A stretch of 57,334 nucleotides of DNA from an uncultured Bacilli bacterium (lineage in GTDB: Bacteria > Bacillota_I > Bacilli_A > RFN20 > CAG-631): positions 1 through 57,334 of the forward strand of contig CANQFQ010000010.1 of NCBI GenBank assembly GCA_947599835.1. Direction: 5' to 3'. This document shows positions 48,004 through 57,307 of this stretch, piece after piece; the stretch's first letter is position 1, and the number at the start of each line of letters is the position of its first letter. The notes beneath the pieces are model-generated. The model did not search any database. It was not told the origin of the DNA and saw nothing but the letters and a program-made list of their open reading frames with translations. The position numbers were made by a program, and so were the translations under genes.

Positions 48004-48543
48004 TTACTTAGCAGCTTTTTTACTTTCCTTACGTCTAATAATTTCATCGCTATAACGAATACCTTTACCTTTGTAAGGTTCAGGGCCTCTCTTTGAACGA
48101 ATGACTGCAGCCACTTGACCGACAACAGCTTTATCAAAGCCACTCACATGAATTTCAGTGGGTTGAGGTACTTCAATGGTAATTCCTTGAACAGGTTCAA
48201 TCGTGATTGGATGTGAATAACCTAAGTATAATACAAGATTTTTTCCTTCCATTTGTGCACGATAGCCTGTACCTGTGATGAGTAAAATCTTTTTGAAACC
48301 TTCACTAACACCTTTAACCATACCATTAATAATGGAACGTGTTGTACCATGCATTTGTTTTGCTGGTTTGTTATCATTCACACGATAAACCCATACTTGA
48401 TTATCTTTCACTTCGATTGTTACTAGATTGTTAAAGGTTTTAGTTAAAGTGCCTTTAGGGCCTTTTACAGTTACGGTGACACCTTCTACTTGAACTTCAA
48501 CACCAGCAGGTAAGTCAATATGTTTTTTACCAATACGTGACAT
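48004..48543 (-). CDS. rplF: Ribosomal protein uL6
   Basis: A 179-residue protein with two duplicated domains near the GTPase centre. It begins with SRIGKKHIDLPAGVEV and ends with the family signature (RGPEPYKGKGIRYSDE). It lies ten bases after rpsH. Confidence 0.97.
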   Translation of the reverse strand: MSRIGKKHIDLPAGVEVQVEGVTVTVKGPKGTLTKTFNNLVTIEVKDNQVWVYRVNDNKPAKQMHGTTRSIINGMVKGVSEGFKKILLITGTGYRAQMEGKNLVLYLGYSHPITIEPVQGITIEVPQPTEIHVSGFDKAVVGQVAAVIRSKRGPEPYKGKGIRYSDEIIRRKESKKAAK

Positions 48544-48553
48544 AAACTACCTC

Positions 48554-49003
48554 CTACCAAACATAAGCTAGCACTTCGCCGCCAATATTTTTAGCCCGTG
48601 CTGCCTTGTCTGTCATAATTCCTTGAGAAGTTGAAATGATAGCGATGCCTAAACCATTTAACACTTTTGGTAATTCATTTGCTCCCACATTCACTCTCAA
48701 ACCTGGTTTTGAAATTCTTTTTAAGTTATTAATAACTCTTTCTCCTTCAGGACCATATTTTAAAGTAAGTGTTAACACTTTTTTAACGGTTTCTTCTTTT
48801 TCAACGACCGTTGGATCGTCTTTACTTGCTTTTTCTTTATAAATTGTTTCAACGGTATAATTCGCAATATAACCTTCATTTAATAACAATGCAGCAATCG
48901 TGCATTTTACTTTTGAAGATGGCATTGAAACGGTAGAATATTTTAATTGATTAGCATTGCGAATACGCGTAAGCATATCGGCAATTGGATCTGTCATTGA
49001 CAT
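48554..49003 (-). CDS. rpsH: Ribosomal protein uS8 with internal insertion
   Basis: A 149-residue 16S rRNA-binding protein; most bacterial S8 are about 130 residues. The N-terminal [22 protein letters not shown] and C-terminal [31 protein letters not shown] are intact. The extra length is a charged loop around residues 52-75 ([20 protein letters not shown]). Reading frame and flanks are undisturbed, so it is a true insertion in the first domain. Confidence 0.95.
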   Translation of the reverse strand: MSMTDPIADMLTRIRNANQLKYSTVSMPSSKVKCTIAALLLNEGYIANYTVETIYKEKASKDDPTVVEKEETVKKVLTLTLKYGPEGERVINNLKRISKPGLRVNVGANELPKVLNGLGIAIISTSQGIMTDKAARAKNIGGEVLAYVW

Positions 49004-49017
49004 GTGTTAACCCTCCT

Positions 49018-49203
49018 TTACCAACTAGACTTTTTAAGGCCAGGAATTTGACCTTTATAAGCTAGCTCACGAATACAAATACGACATAATTTAAATTTTC
49101 TAATTACAGAATGAGGACGTCCACAACGTTCACATCGAGTATATTCGCGTACCGCAAATTTTTGTGGCCTTTGTTGTTTAGCAATAATTGATTTTTTAGC
49201 CAT
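49018..49203 (-). CDS. rpsN: Ribosomal protein uS14, zinc-binding type Z
   Basis: A 61-residue protein with four cysteines (CERC and CRIC) that bind zinc. [21 protein letters not shown] is the family pattern. The short zinc form is the one usually encoded within the spc cluster of Bacillota. Confidence 0.96.
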   Translation of the reverse strand: MAKKSIIAKQQRPQKFAVREYTRCERCGRPHSVIRKFKLCRICIRELAYKGQIPGLKKSSW

Positions 49204-49214
49204 ATTCCATCCTC

Positions 49215-49898
49215 CTATTTTTCAAAAGGCATACCGAATTCTTTTAATAATTCGTGGCCTTCTTCATCTGTTTTAGCCGTAGTCACGATAACGATATCTA
49301 ACCCACGGACTTTCACCACTTTATCATAATTAATTTCTGGGAAAATTAATTGTTCTTTAATACCTAAAGTATAATTTCCACGACCATCAAAAGAATTGTT
49401 GGAAACTCCATGGAAATCACGAACACGTGGTAAAGCAATATTAATTAACTTATTTAAAAAGTCATACATCCGATCGCCACGAAGCGTTGCTTTAACACCA
49501 ATAGGCATTCCTTCTCTTACTTTAAATGTGGCAATGGATTTCTTTGCTTTAGTTATAATTGGTTGTTGACCAGCAATTGCTCTCATATCTTCAACTGCGG
49601 CTTCAATTAATTTAGCATTCGAAGTAGCATCTCCAACACCAATATTCAACACGATTTTTTCTAAACGTGGAATTTGCATTACAGATTTATAATTGAATTT
49701 TTGCATTAAATGAGGTGCAATTTCATTTTTATAACGTAAAACAATATTCGAATATTCCTTTTTAGGATTTGCTTTAACTTCTATTTTTGTTTTTTCAGAT
49801 TTTGTTGCTGGTGCTTTTTTAGCTGGTTCACTAGCAGCAGGTTTGGTTGCTGTTTTAGGTTTTCTAGCAACTGTTTTTTTCGTTTCTTGTTCTGCCAT
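49215..49898 (-). CDS. rplE: Ribosomal protein uL5 with Lys/Ala-rich N-terminal tail
   Basis: 5S rRNA-binding protein, 227 residues against about 179 in B. subtilis. The conserved part starts near residue 53 ([28 protein letters not shown]) and continues with [26 protein letters not shown] and the C-terminal [20 protein letters not shown]. The first 48 or so residues are a low-complexity Lys, Ala, Thr and Pro tail. SD GGAGG stands before its ATG, so the tail is likely real. Confidence 0.95.
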   Translation of the reverse strand: MAEQETKKTVARKPKTATKPAASEPAKKAPATKSEKTKIEVKANPKKEYSNIVLRYKNEIAPHLMQKFNYKSVMQIPRLEKIVLNIGVGDATSNAKLIEAAVEDMRAIAGQQPIITKAKKSIATFKVREGMPIGVKATLRGDRMYDFLNKLINIALPRVRDFHGVSNNSFDGRGNYTLGIKEQLIFPEINYDKVVKVRGLDIVIVTTAKTDEEGHELLKEFGMPFEK

Positions 49899-49910
49899 GT
49901 TGAATTCCTC

Positions 49911-50228
49911 CTAATCTAATTTAGCACCAGATTTTGCATATCTGATTTTCTTTTGTTTTCCCTTAACTTCTTCTACTTTGAATCTAACTCTTGTAGGTTT
50001 TTTCGTTTTAGGATCAATAAGCATTACATTCGAAACATGAATAGGTGCTTCTTTTTTTGTAATGGTACCTTCTGTATTTTGTTGACTTGGCTTGTTATGT
50101 TTGGTAACCATATTTAAGCCTTCAACAATGACTTTTTCAGTTTTTGGAAAAGCTTTAATAACAACGCCTTCTTTTCCTTTTTCGTGTCCTGCAATGACAA
50201 CAACTTTATCACCTTTTTTAATATACAT
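49911..50228 (-). CDS. rplX: Ribosomal protein uL24
   Basis: A 105-residue assembly initiator of the large subunit. The N-terminal KOW motif is [20 protein letters not shown], followed by [19 protein letters not shown] and [16 protein letters not shown]. It lies between rplN and rplE. Confidence 0.97.
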   Translation of the reverse strand: MYIKKGDKVVVIAGHEKGKEGVVIKAFPKTEKVIVEGLNMVTKHNKPSQQNTEGTITKKEAPIHVSNVMLIDPKTKKPTRVRFKVEEVKGKQKKIRYAKSGAKLD

Positions 50229-50240
50229 ATGGCTACCTCC

Positions 50241-50618
50241 TTATAATACTTCTGGAGCAAGAGAAAGAATTTTCATAAACCCTTCTTTTCCTTTTTCACG
50301 AAGTTCACGAGCAACGGGACCAAAGACACGTGATCCACGAGGTGTAAAATCATCTTTAATGATTACTACGGCATTGTCATCAAAAGAAATATGGGAGCCA
50401 TTTTCACGACGAATTGCTTTTTTCGTTCTAACGACAACCGCTTTAACAATGTCACCTTTTTTAATTTCAGCATTTGGAGTGGCTACTTTAACCGAACAAA
50501 TCACAACATCTCCAATACTCGCATATTTTCTTTTTGAACCATCAAGTAAACGGAAAGCCATCACTTCACGGGCACCAGAATTATCAGCTACAACTAGTCT
50601 ACTTAAATTTTGAATCAT
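50241..50618 (-). CDS. rplN: Ribosomal protein uL14
   Basis: A 125-residue protein at the subunit interface. [18 protein letters not shown] and the terminal [19 protein letters not shown] [19 protein letters not shown] are typical. The sequence carries a few extra residues (GKE) in that last segment. It lies 13 bases after rpsQ. Confidence 0.97.
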   Translation of the reverse strand: MIQNLSRLVVADNSGAREVMAFRLLDGSKRKYASIGDVVICSVKVATPNAEIKKGDIVKAVVVRTKKAIRRENGSHISFDDNAVVIIKDDFTPRGSRVFGPVARELREKGKEGFMKILSLAPEVL

Positions 50619-50631
50619 AACCTAGCCCTCC

Positions 50632-50901
50632 CTATTTACTTTCTTGAGCACTTTCAACAATTTCTAATAAACGGAAACGTTTTGTGGCAGATAAAGGTCT
50701 GCATTCAATAATTTTAACTACATCGCCCACCTTGGCAACGTTTTTTTCATCATGTGCTCTATATTTCTTTGTCGATATATAATTTTTATTATATAAAGGA
50801 TGTTTTTCACTTAAAGTAACTTCTATTGTAATGGTCTTGTCATTTTTTGTGGAAATAACTGTACCCACAATTATTCTTTTATGACTTGTATTCTTATTCA
50901 T
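50632..50901 (-). CDS. rpsQ: Ribosomal protein uS17
   Basis: An 89-residue OB-fold protein binding the 5' domain of 16S r[23 protein letters not shown] and [25 protein letters not shown] are diagnostic. Two ATG codons follow the same GGAGG: the first has no spacer, the second (50901, MNKNTSHKR) has nine bases and is chosen. It overlaps the rpmC stop by eight bases. Confidence 0.95.
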   Translation of the reverse strand: MNKNTSHKRIIVGTVISTKNDKTITIEVTLSEKHPLYNKNYISTKKYRAHDEKNVAKVGDVVKIIECRPLSATKRFRLLEIVESAQESK

Positions 50902-51100
50902 GTTTTGCATCCTCCATTTCTCGTTCTCTTAAGATTGTAAGAATTCTTGCAATAGTTTTCTTAATCTCATGAATTTTTCCAGTTTCAGTCAGTTGACCTG
51001 TACCTTGTTGAAAACGAAGTGCGAATAATTCTTGCCTTAATTCACTTACTTTTTTAATAAGATCTGGAGTTTGAGTTTCTCTAATCTCAGCATTTGTCAT
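50894..51100 (-). CDS. rpmC: Ribosomal protein uL29
   Basis: A 68-residue two-helix protein at the tunnel exit. [37 protein letters not shown] is the family core. It overlaps rplP by one base and rpsQ by eight. Confidence 0.96.
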   Translation of the reverse strand: MTNAEIRETQTPDLIKKVSELRQELFALRFQQGTGQLTETGKIHEIKKTIARILTILREREMEDAKHE

Positions 51101-51522
51101 TATTCTTCACCTACTTTTTTTCTAGCCACGATTTTCGTGTCTACTGGTAATTTATATGATGCTAGCTTTAAAGCTCTTTTTGCATCTTCTTCACTAACTC
51201 CACCAATTTCAAACATAATTTTTCCTTGTTTAACAACAGCAACCCAAAGTTCAGGAGAACCTTTACCAGAACCCATTCTGACTTCTAGTGGTTTTTTCGT
51301 TTTTGCAAGTTGAGGGAAAATACGAATCCATACTTTTCCGCCTCTACGTGTATATCTTGAAATGGCAACACGGGCAGCTTCAATTTGTCTATCGCTAATC
51401 CAAGCTCCCGTTGTAGCTTGAAGTCCCCATTCACCAAATGCAACTTCATTGCCACCTTTTGAAAGTCCTTCATATTTCAAAATATGAGGTCTTCTATATT
51501 TCGTTCTTTTTGGCATTAACAT
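51100..51522 (-). CDS. rplP: Ribosomal protein uL16
   Basis: A 140-residue protein near the A site and 5S rRNA. It begins [21 protein letters not shown] and has [21 protein letters not shown], followed by a glycine/serine-rich [14 protein letters not shown]. The first ATG, with AGGAG ten bases before it, matches the usual N-terminus. Confidence 0.97.
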   Translation of the reverse strand: MLMPKRTKYRRPHILKYEGLSKGGNEVAFGEWGLQATTGAWISDRQIEAARVAISRYTRRGGKVWIRIFPQLAKTKKPLEVRMGSGKGSPELWVAVVKQGKIMFEIGGVSEEDAKRALKLASYKLPVDTKIVARKKVGEE

Positions 51523-51527
51523 AGTGA

Positions 51528-52205
51528 TTATTCTCCTTTCACTTCAGTAGAAGAATCTTGTTTTGAGGCTTTAGTTGGAATAATTTCACCACGACAAATC
51601 CAAACTTTAACACCTAAACGACCATAAGTGGTATGTGCTTCATAATTGGCATAATCAATATCACTACGAAGTGTATGTAAAGGTACGATACCTTCACTAT
51701 ATCCTTCACTACGGGCAATATCTGTACCACCTAGTCTTCCACTAACTTTCGTTTTAATTCCTTTAGCTCCGGCTTTCATCACGCGTTGAATGGCTTTCTT
51801 TTGAACCGTTCTAAAGGATTGACGTTTTTCAAGTTGTTCCGCAATATTTTGTGCGACTAACATAGCGACTAAATCAGGATTCGTTACTGTCATCACTTTA
51901 ATTTTTAATTCTTTTTGATGAACTAATTTCTTTAATTCTTTTTCAAGAGCGTTCACTTTTGCGCCATCTTGTCCGATAACAACGCCAGGACGTGCTACAT
52001 GAAGATATAAGGTAATCGCAGTTTTTGTTCTTTCAATTACAATTTTAGCAAGCGCTGCATCTTTTAATTTAGCTTCTAAAAATTCACGGATTTTAACGTC
52101 TTCAATTAGATAATTACCAAAAGATTTTTTATCCGCATACCATTTTGCTTCAAAATCTTTATTAATTCCCATTCTTAATCCAACAGGACTAACTTTTTGA
52201 CCCAT
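51528..52205 (-). CDS. rpsC: Ribosomal protein uS3
   Basis: A 225-residue protein at the mRNA entry. [12 protein letters not shown] opens it, the KH domain carries [23 protein letters not shown], and the C-terminal [11 protein letters not shown] is conserved. It lies five bases before rplP. Confidence 0.97.
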   Translation of the reverse strand: MGQKVSPVGLRMGINKDFEAKWYADKKSFGNYLIEDVKIREFLEAKLKDAALAKIVIERTKTAITLYLHVARPGVVIGQDGAKVNALEKELKKLVHQKELKIKVMTVTNPDLVAMLVAQNIAEQLEKRQSFRTVQKKAIQRVMKAGAKGIKTKVSGRLGGTDIARSEGYSEGIVPLHTLRSDIDYANYEAHTTYGRLGVKVWICRGEIIPTKASKQDSSTEVKGE

Positions 52206-52222
52206 ATGCTTAAATTACCTCC

Positions 52223-52558
52223 TTATCTTTCATCACTTACCACAACGTTGATGTGACAAGTTCTTTTCAAAATTTTATGTGCACTGCCCTTTGGAGCAGG
52301 TCTAAAACGTTTTAAGATTCTTCCTGGACCTACCCAAATTTCTTTGACATATAATTTAGATTCATCCATTTTAAAATTGTTTGTAGCATTTGCAGCTGCA
52401 GATTTAATCAGTTTATATACGACTGGAGAAGAAGATTTATTCGTAAATTTTAATAAATCTAAAGCTTCTTGAACGCCTTTATCTCTTACTAAATCGACAA
52501 CTAATTTTGCTTTTTGCGGAGAAATACGCACATTTAATACACTTGCTTTTGCTTCCAT
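52223..52558 (-). CDS. rplV: Ribosomal protein uL22
   Basis: A 111-residue protein lining the exit tunnel. RISPQKAKLVVDLVRDKGVQEAL opens the core, and the tunnel hairpin GPGRILKRFRPAPKGSAHKILKR is intact. Macrolide-resistance changes are known in this loop; nothing unusual is seen. Confidence 0.97.
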   Translation of the reverse strand: MEAKASVLNVRISPQKAKLVVDLVRDKGVQEALDLLKFTNKSSSPVVYKLIKSAAANATNNFKMDESKLYVKEIWVGPGRILKRFRPAPKGSAHKILKRTCHINVVVSDER

Positions 52559-52570
52559 TGTTCGTTCCTC

Positions 52571-52867
52571 CTATTTTTTAGCTGCATTAGCAGCTTTATC
52601 TTCTGCTTTATGGCCTGTATGACCTTTATAAGTTCTTGTTGGGGCAAATTCACCAAGCTTATGGCCTACCATATCTTCAGTTACATAAACCATTACGTGT
52701 TCACGACCATTATAAACTGCAAAAGTATGTTCAACAAATGATGGGAAGATGGTAGATCTTCTAGACCAAGTTTTAATTACTTCTTTTTTACCAGCTGCAT
52801 TGAGTGCATCTACTTTTTTGAGTAAATGTTGATCTGCAAATGGTCCTTTTTTTATACTACGTGCCAT
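52571..52867 (-). CDS. rpsS: Ribosomal protein uS19
   Basis: A 98-residue head protein. [19 protein letters not shown] and [45 protein letters not shown] match the family throughout. It lies 14 bases after rplB, with GGGGGAG as SD. Confidence 0.97.
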   Translation of the reverse strand: MARSIKKGPFADQHLLKKVDALNAAGKKEVIKTWSRRSTIFPSFVEHTFAVYNGREHVMVYVTEDMVGHKLGEFAPTRTYKGHTGHKAEDKAANAAKK

Positions 52868-52881
52868 GTGTTCTCTCCCCC

Positions 52882-53715
52882 TTATTTACCATTTCTACGT
52901 CTAACAATTAAATCGTTAGATTTCTTTTTTGCTTTACGTGTCTTAACTCCAAGAGCTTTCTTGCCCCAAGGAGTCATTGGAGAAGGTCTTCCTACAGGAG
53001 ATTTACCTTCACCACCACCATGTGGGTGGTCATTTGGATTCATAACAGAACCTCTAACTGTTGGACGAATACCTAACCAACGTGTACGTCCTGCTTTACC
53101 CAAATTAACTAAGTTATATTCATCATTGCCTACAATTCCGATCGTGGCTTTGCAAGTTCCTAAAATTTTACGAACTTCACCAGAAGCCATTCTTAAAGTG
53201 ACAAAACGACCTTCTTTACCAAGAATTTGAGCACTAGAACCAGCACTACGAATTAATTGTCCTCCACGACCAGGATGTAATTCAACGTTATGAACAAATT
53301 CACCATCAGGAATATTTTCAAGATATAATGCATTACCGACTTTAATATCGGTTTTCTTTCCTGATACGATAACATCATTTACTTTGATTCCTTTTGGCGC
53401 TAAGATATATCTCTTTTCGCCATCAACGTAATAGATTAAAGCAATGTTGGCGCTACGATTTGGATCATATTCAATTGCCGCAACTTTACCATTGATGCCA
53501 TCTTTATCTCTTTTAAAATCAATAATACGATATTTTTGTTTATGACCGCCGCCTTTATGACGACAAGTAATTTGACCTTGATTATTACGTCCACCTTTTT
53601 TGCTAAAAGACATTAACAAACTTTTTTCAGGAGTGCTTTTTGTAATTTCATCATTGGTTAATTGAGTCATATTACGTCGACTTGGCGTAATTGGTTTAAA
53701 TGTTTTAATTCCCAT
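52882..53715 (-). CDS. rplB: Ribosomal protein uL2
   Basis: A 277-residue core protein needed for peptidyl-transferase activity. [19 protein letters not shown] and the C-terminal [20 protein letters not shown] with the conserved histidine are both present. It lies 35 bases after rplW. Confidence 0.98.
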   Translation of the reverse strand: MGIKTFKPITPSRRNMTQLTNDEITKSTPEKSLLMSFSKKGGRNNQGQITCRHKGGGHKQKYRIIDFKRDKDGINGKVAAIEYDPNRSANIALIYYVDGEKRYILAPKGIKVNDVIVSGKKTDIKVGNALYLENIPDGEFVHNVELHPGRGGQLIRSAGSSAQILGKEGRFVTLRMASGEVRKILGTCKATIGIVGNDEYNLVNLGKAGRTRWLGIRPTVRGSVMNPNDHPHGGGEGKSPVGRPSPMTPWGKKALGVKTRKAKKKSNDLIVRRRNGK

Positions 53716-53750
53716 TTTTTTCTACCTCCTATAATTTAAGATTCATACAA

Positions 53751-54173
53751 CTATTTCGCTGTATTTTCTTTGAATAGATCAAGACTATTTCCATCTTTTA
53801 AGGTTACAATTGCTTTTTTATAACCTGAAACTTGACCTTCATATCGTCCCATTCTTTTGGCTTTAGGACGTACATTCATTGTATTTACTTTTGCTACTTC
53901 AACACCAAAAATGGCTTCAAAAGCATCTTTAATTAATTCTTTCGATGCATCTTTGGCAACAACGACCGTGACTTTATTTTGTTCTTGCGTCAATTTCATG
54001 GTCTTTTCAGTAACTAATGGTTTGATAATAACATTGAAATAACGATCGACAATTTTTTTACTTTTTTCAACATTATCTACTTTTTTAACTGCTTTTTTTG
54101 TTGCTTTCTTTTCTGTTTTTACTTCTTCGCTAGCTGTTTCTTTTACAGTTGCTTCTTCTTTTGCTTTAGCCAT
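53751..54173 (-). CDS. rplW: Ribosomal protein uL23 with Lys/Ala/Glu-rich N-terminal tail
   Basis: A 140-residue tunnel-exit protein, about 45 longer than usual. The conserved domain begins near residue 46 ([16 protein letters not shown]) and runs through [30 protein letters not shown]. The tail before it is low-complexity Lys, Glu, Ala, Thr and Val. L23 is the docking site for trigger factor and SRP, so a tail here would lie near them. The ATG overlaps the rplD stop by one base. Confidence 0.95.
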   Translation of the reverse strand: MAKAKEEATVKETASEEVKTEKKATKKAVKKVDNVEKSKKIVDRYFNVIIKPLVTEKTMKLTQEQNKVTVVVAKDASKELIKDAFEAIFGVEVAKVNTMNVRPKAKRMGRYEGQVSGYKKAIVTLKDGNSLDLFKENTAK

Positions 54174-54841
54174 TATTTAAATACCTCCTCAATCTTAGCA
54201 AGCGCCTTTGCACTTACAATTAATGAATCATATTTAACAATATCATATACATTAATAGCTGTAGGTTTTACAACTTTTAAGTTTGCAACATTTCTTGCAG
54301 ATAAGATGGTATTGTCATCATTTTCTTCCACCACTAATAAAACTTTTGCTTTTGCTTTTAAATTTGTTAAGGCTTTGCTAAATTCTTTTGTCTTAGGGGT
54401 TTCAAATTTAAATTCATCAACGATAATTAAATCTTTATCATATGCCTTTTCAACTAAAACTGATTTTAAAGCTAAGCGTGCTTCTTTTCTATTTTGTTTT
54501 AGTTTGAAGTTTTGCATGCCTGTTGGTCCAAAAACATTGCCACCACCTACAAATTGTGGAGCTCTAGTAGAACCTTCACGAGCACGGCCGGTACCTTTTT
54601 GTCTAAAAGGTTTTTTACCGCCACCGCTAACTTCGCTACGTTTTTTCGTTTTTGCTGTTGCTTGACGGCTATTTGCTTGTGCAAGTAAGATGGCTTCAAA
54701 AACGCAATGTTGATTATAACTTACACCAAAAACTTCTTGACTTAAATCATATTCACGAACCTTAGATCCTTCTTGATTTAAAACATCATATTTGAAGTTT
54801 TCTAATTTCATTGTTGCTTTTGTTTCTTTTTTATCTTCCAT
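54173..54841 (-). CDS. rplD: Ribosomal protein uL4
   Basis: A 222-residue protein with an extended tunnel loop ([40 protein letters not shown]) and a globular part ending in [23 protein letters not shown]. Two ATG codons follow GGAGG; the one at 54841 ([10 protein letters not shown]) has a nine-base spacer and is chosen over one with none. In some bacteria L4 represses its own operon through the leader. Confidence 0.95.
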   Translation of the reverse strand: MEDKKETKATMKLENFKYDVLNQEGSKVREYDLSQEVFGVSYNQHCVFEAILLAQANSRQATAKTKKRSEVSGGGKKPFRQKGTGRAREGSTRAPQFVGGGNVFGPTGMQNFKLKQNRKEARLALKSVLVEKAYDKDLIIVDEFKFETPKTKEFSKALTNLKAKAKVLLVVEENDDNTILSARNVANLKVVKPTAINVYDIVKYDSLIVSAKALAKIEEVFK

Positions 54842-54855
54842 TTGTTTCATCCTCC

Positions 54856-55539
54856 TTATTCAGCACTAGAACTATATTTAACAAGTTCTTTTGCTGCAGG
54901 GATATTTTTTGTAAATTTAACGGCTGAACGAATTACAATTAATCCACGATTAGGTCCAGGAATCGCTCCTTTAATCAAAACCGCATTTTTTTCTGGCATT
55001 ACTTTCACAACTTGTAAATTCAAAACCGTTGTTTTTTCATGACCCATATGACCTGGCATTTTTGTTCCTGGGTGAATTCGGTTGTTTGTACGACCACTCG
55101 TTGCAATGGAACCAATACCACGATGATAACCAGAACCATGACCCATAGGTCCCTTAGAATATCCATGACGTTTGATTGAGCCTTGGAAACCTTTTCCTTT
55201 ATTAAAGCCCGTAACATCAACTAATTCACCGGCTTTAAAAATATCTACTTTTACTTCATTACCTACTTCATAACGCATCATTTCATCGCCTTGAACTTCT
55301 TTAATGAAACGTTTTGGAGCTGTATTTGCTTTTTTAACATGACCTAATTCAGGTTTTGTTGCATTTTTTTCTTTTTTATCTTCATAACCTAATTGAAGGG
55401 CTTCATAGCCATCTTTTTCCATTGTTCTTTTTTGAAGTACAATGTTGGGTAAAACTTCAACAACAGTAACAGGAATCGTTGTTCCATCCGTCGCAAAGAC
55501 TTGAGTCATACCAACTTTTCTACCTAATATAGCTTTCAT
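54856..55539 (-). CDS. rplC: Ribosomal protein uL3
   Basis: A 227-residue early-assembly protein. [45 protein letters not shown] and [20 protein letters not shown] are typical. The C-terminal tail extends a little beyond the usual end ([13 protein letters not shown]). Confidence 0.97.
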   Translation of the reverse strand: MKAILGRKVGMTQVFATDGTTIPVTVVEVLPNIVLQKRTMEKDGYEALQLGYEDKKEKNATKPELGHVKKANTAPKRFIKEVQGDEMMRYEVGNEVKVDIFKAGELVDVTGFNKGKGFQGSIKRHGYSKGPMGHGSGYHRGIGSIATSGRTNNRIHPGTKMPGHMGHEKTTVLNLQVVKVMPEKNAVLIKGAIPGPNRGLIVIRSAVKFTKNIPAAKELVKYSSSAE

Positions 55540-55561
55540 ATTTTTCTCTCCTCCTTACAAC

Positions 55562-55873
55562 TTATAATTTGATTTCGATATCTACACCACTTGGTAAAAC
55601 TAGATTCGTTAATACATCCATGGTTTGTGGCGTTGGATTAACAATGTCTAGTAAACGTTTGTGCGTTCTAATTTCAAATTGTTCCCTTGAATCTTTGTAT
55701 TTGTGTACAGCACGTAGAAGTGTATAAACTTGTTTTTCTGTAGGTAGAGGGATAGGTCCTACTACCATTGCGCCTGTACTTTTTGCAGCTTCAATAATTT
55801 TAGCTACTGAGTCGTCTAAAATCTTGTGATCATAAGCTTTTAGTCTAATTCTAATTTTTTTACTTTTTGCCAT
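55562..55873 (-). CDS. rpsJ: Ribosomal protein uS10
   Basis: A 103-residue protein; with NusB it also takes part in antitermination. [29 protein letters not shown] and the terminal [27 protein letters not shown] are diagnostic. First gene of the S10-spc-alpha cluster; AAAGGAG precedes the ATG. Confidence 0.98.
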   Translation of the reverse strand: MAKSKKIRIRLKAYDHKILDDSVAKIIEAAKSTGAMVVGPIPLPTEKQVYTLLRAVHKYKDSREQFEIRTHKRLLDIVNPTPQTMDVLTNLVLPSGVDIEIKL

Positions 55874-55916
55874 TTATTAAATCTCCTTTCGCCTAATTCT
55901 GGCTTAGACTTGCTCG

Positions 55917-55975
55917 GTCCGAAAACTCGAAGCGCTACAATGACAACGCGTATTAGCGTTCCGACAACCTCGGAC
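55917..55975 (-). promoter_or_regulatory. Structured leader in front of rpsJ
   Basis: Within the roughly 120-base leader, GTCCGA (from 55975) and TCGGAC (ending 55917) close a domain. It contains an AACGC/GCGTT hairpin and further GC-rich bases that stand out from the AT-rich surroundings. L4-dependent control through an rpsJ leader is known in B. subtilis and E. coli; whether this structure binds L4 is inference. Confidence 0.5.
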
Positions 55976-55998
55976 GTCATCGCCACACTGACGTTCTA

Positions 55999-56027
55999 AT
56001 GATAAAACAAATGCAATAAAATTGCAA
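55999..56027 (-). promoter_or_regulatory. Promoter of the S10-spc-alpha cluster
   Basis: Minus strand TTGCAA (56022-56027) and TATCAT (55999-56004) with a 17-base spacer, about 125 bases before rpsJ. No further strong promoter was noticed inside the following 14 kb. Confidence 0.75.
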
Positions 56028-56101
56028 GAACTTTTTAATATTTCGTTAGATATTTTAATTTACGTACTATTTTTATAATTATTAAATATAGCAACCGCCA
56101 T

Positions 56102-56132
56102 AAAAAAAACGAAAAATACATTTTCGCTTTTT
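56102..56132 (-). terminator. Terminator of the short-chain dehydrogenase gene
   Basis: CGAAAA and TTTTCG pair around a five-base loop inside A and T runs that extend the stem. It functions in principle in both directions; on the minus strand it runs into eight T. Confidence 0.65.
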
Positions 56133-56156
56133 AAATTATTTTTTGAAACCCTAGTC

Positions 56157-56921
56157 TTATCTTTCTTTTCCTATTTTTTTATCTTGAGCTTTACAAATCA
56201 CACGACAAGTCATCTTACGAGAAACAAAGCGCGAAAAGAAAATCGCCGCTTTGCCTTTAAAGCCTGGGATAACAACGGCTTTTTTCTTAAACATTTTATC
56301 TACAGCGAGTTTTGCTACTTTTTGACTCGAAAGTTCTTTTAAATGAAACCGGACATTGGCGACTTGATTAAATTCAGTTGCTACAGGCCCAGGACATAAA
56401 CAAGTCACAGAAATAGGCATTTTTGCTTTTTTCAATTCAAAATTTACCGCTTCGCTTAAATGTAAAACATAAGCTTTACTTGCATAATAGGTAGCCATTT
56501 TAGGACCGGGTTGAAAACCAGCAAGCGAAGCAACATTTAAAATATAAGCCGTTTGCTTTTTTTCTTTAAATTGTTGTAAAAAAGTTTTGAAAAGAATATG
56601 CATGGCTTTAATATTTACATCAATCATATCCAATTCTTTATCAAGATTCGTATGGATAAATTCTCCAGCATCACCAAAGCCCGCATTATTGATTAAAATT
56701 TGTACATCCAAAAATTGTTGGGCAATCCTTTTTGTTTTTTCTAAATCTTTTAAATCACATGGATAAACTTCTACTTTGACTTGTGATTCTAGTTCTTTTT
56801 TTAATTCTAATAAAGCATTTTCGCGACGAGCGACTAAAACCAAATCGATTTTTTTACTTGCTAAATAACGAGCAATATCTTTTCCAATGCCGCTACTTGC
56901 TCCTGTAACTAAAGCTTTCAT
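56157..56921 (-). CDS. Short-chain dehydrogenase/reductase (SDR family)
   Basis: A 254-residue NAD(P)-dependent oxidoreductase. The cofactor motif is TGASSGIG near the N-terminus, then NNAG, a catalytic serine in NVASLAG, and YxxxK as YYASKAY. The VARREN after the second strand suggests NADP preference. The C-terminus is basic. It resembles classical SDRs of the DltE/YqjQ kind; the substrate is unknown. It is followed by a hairpin and then the divergent-distance S10 promoter, so it is not part of the ribosomal unit. Confidence 0.85.
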   Translation of the reverse strand: MKALVTGASSGIGKDIARYLASKKIDLVLVARRENALLELKKELESQVKVEVYPCDLKDLEKTKRIAQQFLDVQILINNAGFGDAGEFIHTNLDKELDMIDVNIKAMHILFKTFLQQFKEKKQTAYILNVASLAGFQPGPKMATYYASKAYVLHLSEAVNFELKKAKMPISVTCLCPGPVATEFNQVANVRFHLKELSSQKVAKLAVDKMFKKKAVVIPGFKGKAAIFFSRFVSRKMTCRVICKAQDKKIGKER

Positions 56922-56941
56922 ATTTATTTTTTCTCCTTGTC

Positions 56942-56971
56942 AAAAAAAAAGCATTTGCATGCACAAATGCT
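56942..56971 (-). terminator. Terminator of the 86-residue membrane protein gene
   Basis: Minus strand AGCATTTG, loop TGCATG, CAAATGCT, then nine T. It starts about 13 bases past the stop codon and separates this gene from the dehydrogenase. Confidence 0.9.
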
Positions 56972-56983
56972 AAGTCTCTCATT

Positions 56984-57244
56984 TTAATTAATTCTCGTAT
57001 TGTATTTACGATATAAGCAAAAAGTTAATAATAAACCTGAACAGATACAAATATAAGGCGAAAACTTAACAAACGAAGCATCACTATTTCCTAGTTTGAT
57101 AAAGAAATTCCGCATTCCAATCACAATTTTACTACCTGCACCAGCAATACCATAAATACCACCTACAATTAGCGTTAATAAAAATAATGCAAAAACAGCA
57201 CCAGCAAAGATATAAAAAATGGTATTTTTAATTTTTCGATTCAT
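56984..57244 (-). CDS. Small two-helix membrane protein of unknown function
   Basis: An 86-residue protein. Two hydrophobic stretches (IFYIFAGAVFALFLLTLIVGGIYGIAG near residues 8-35 and YICICSGLLLTFCLYRKY near the end) flank a short polar loop, which suggests two membrane spans. GGGAG eight bases before ATG 57244 decides the start over a frame opening ten codons earlier. It has its own promoter and terminator. I recognise no family. Confidence 0.65.
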   Translation of the reverse strand: MNRKIKNTIFYIFAGAVFALFLLTLIVGGIYGIAGAGSKIVIGMRNFFIKLGNSDASFVKFSPYICICSGLLLTFCLYRKYNTRIN

Positions 57245-57278
57245 ACTTTCAACTCCCTTGTTTATACAAGTCACTAGT

Positions 57279-57307
57279 ATTTTACACGTTTTTTTTATTT
57301 TTTACAA
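57279..57307 (-). promoter_or_regulatory. Promoter of the 86-residue membrane protein gene
   Basis: Minus strand TTGTAA (57302-57307) and TAAAAT (57279-57284), 17 bases apart, with an A-rich spacer. Confidence 0.6.
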
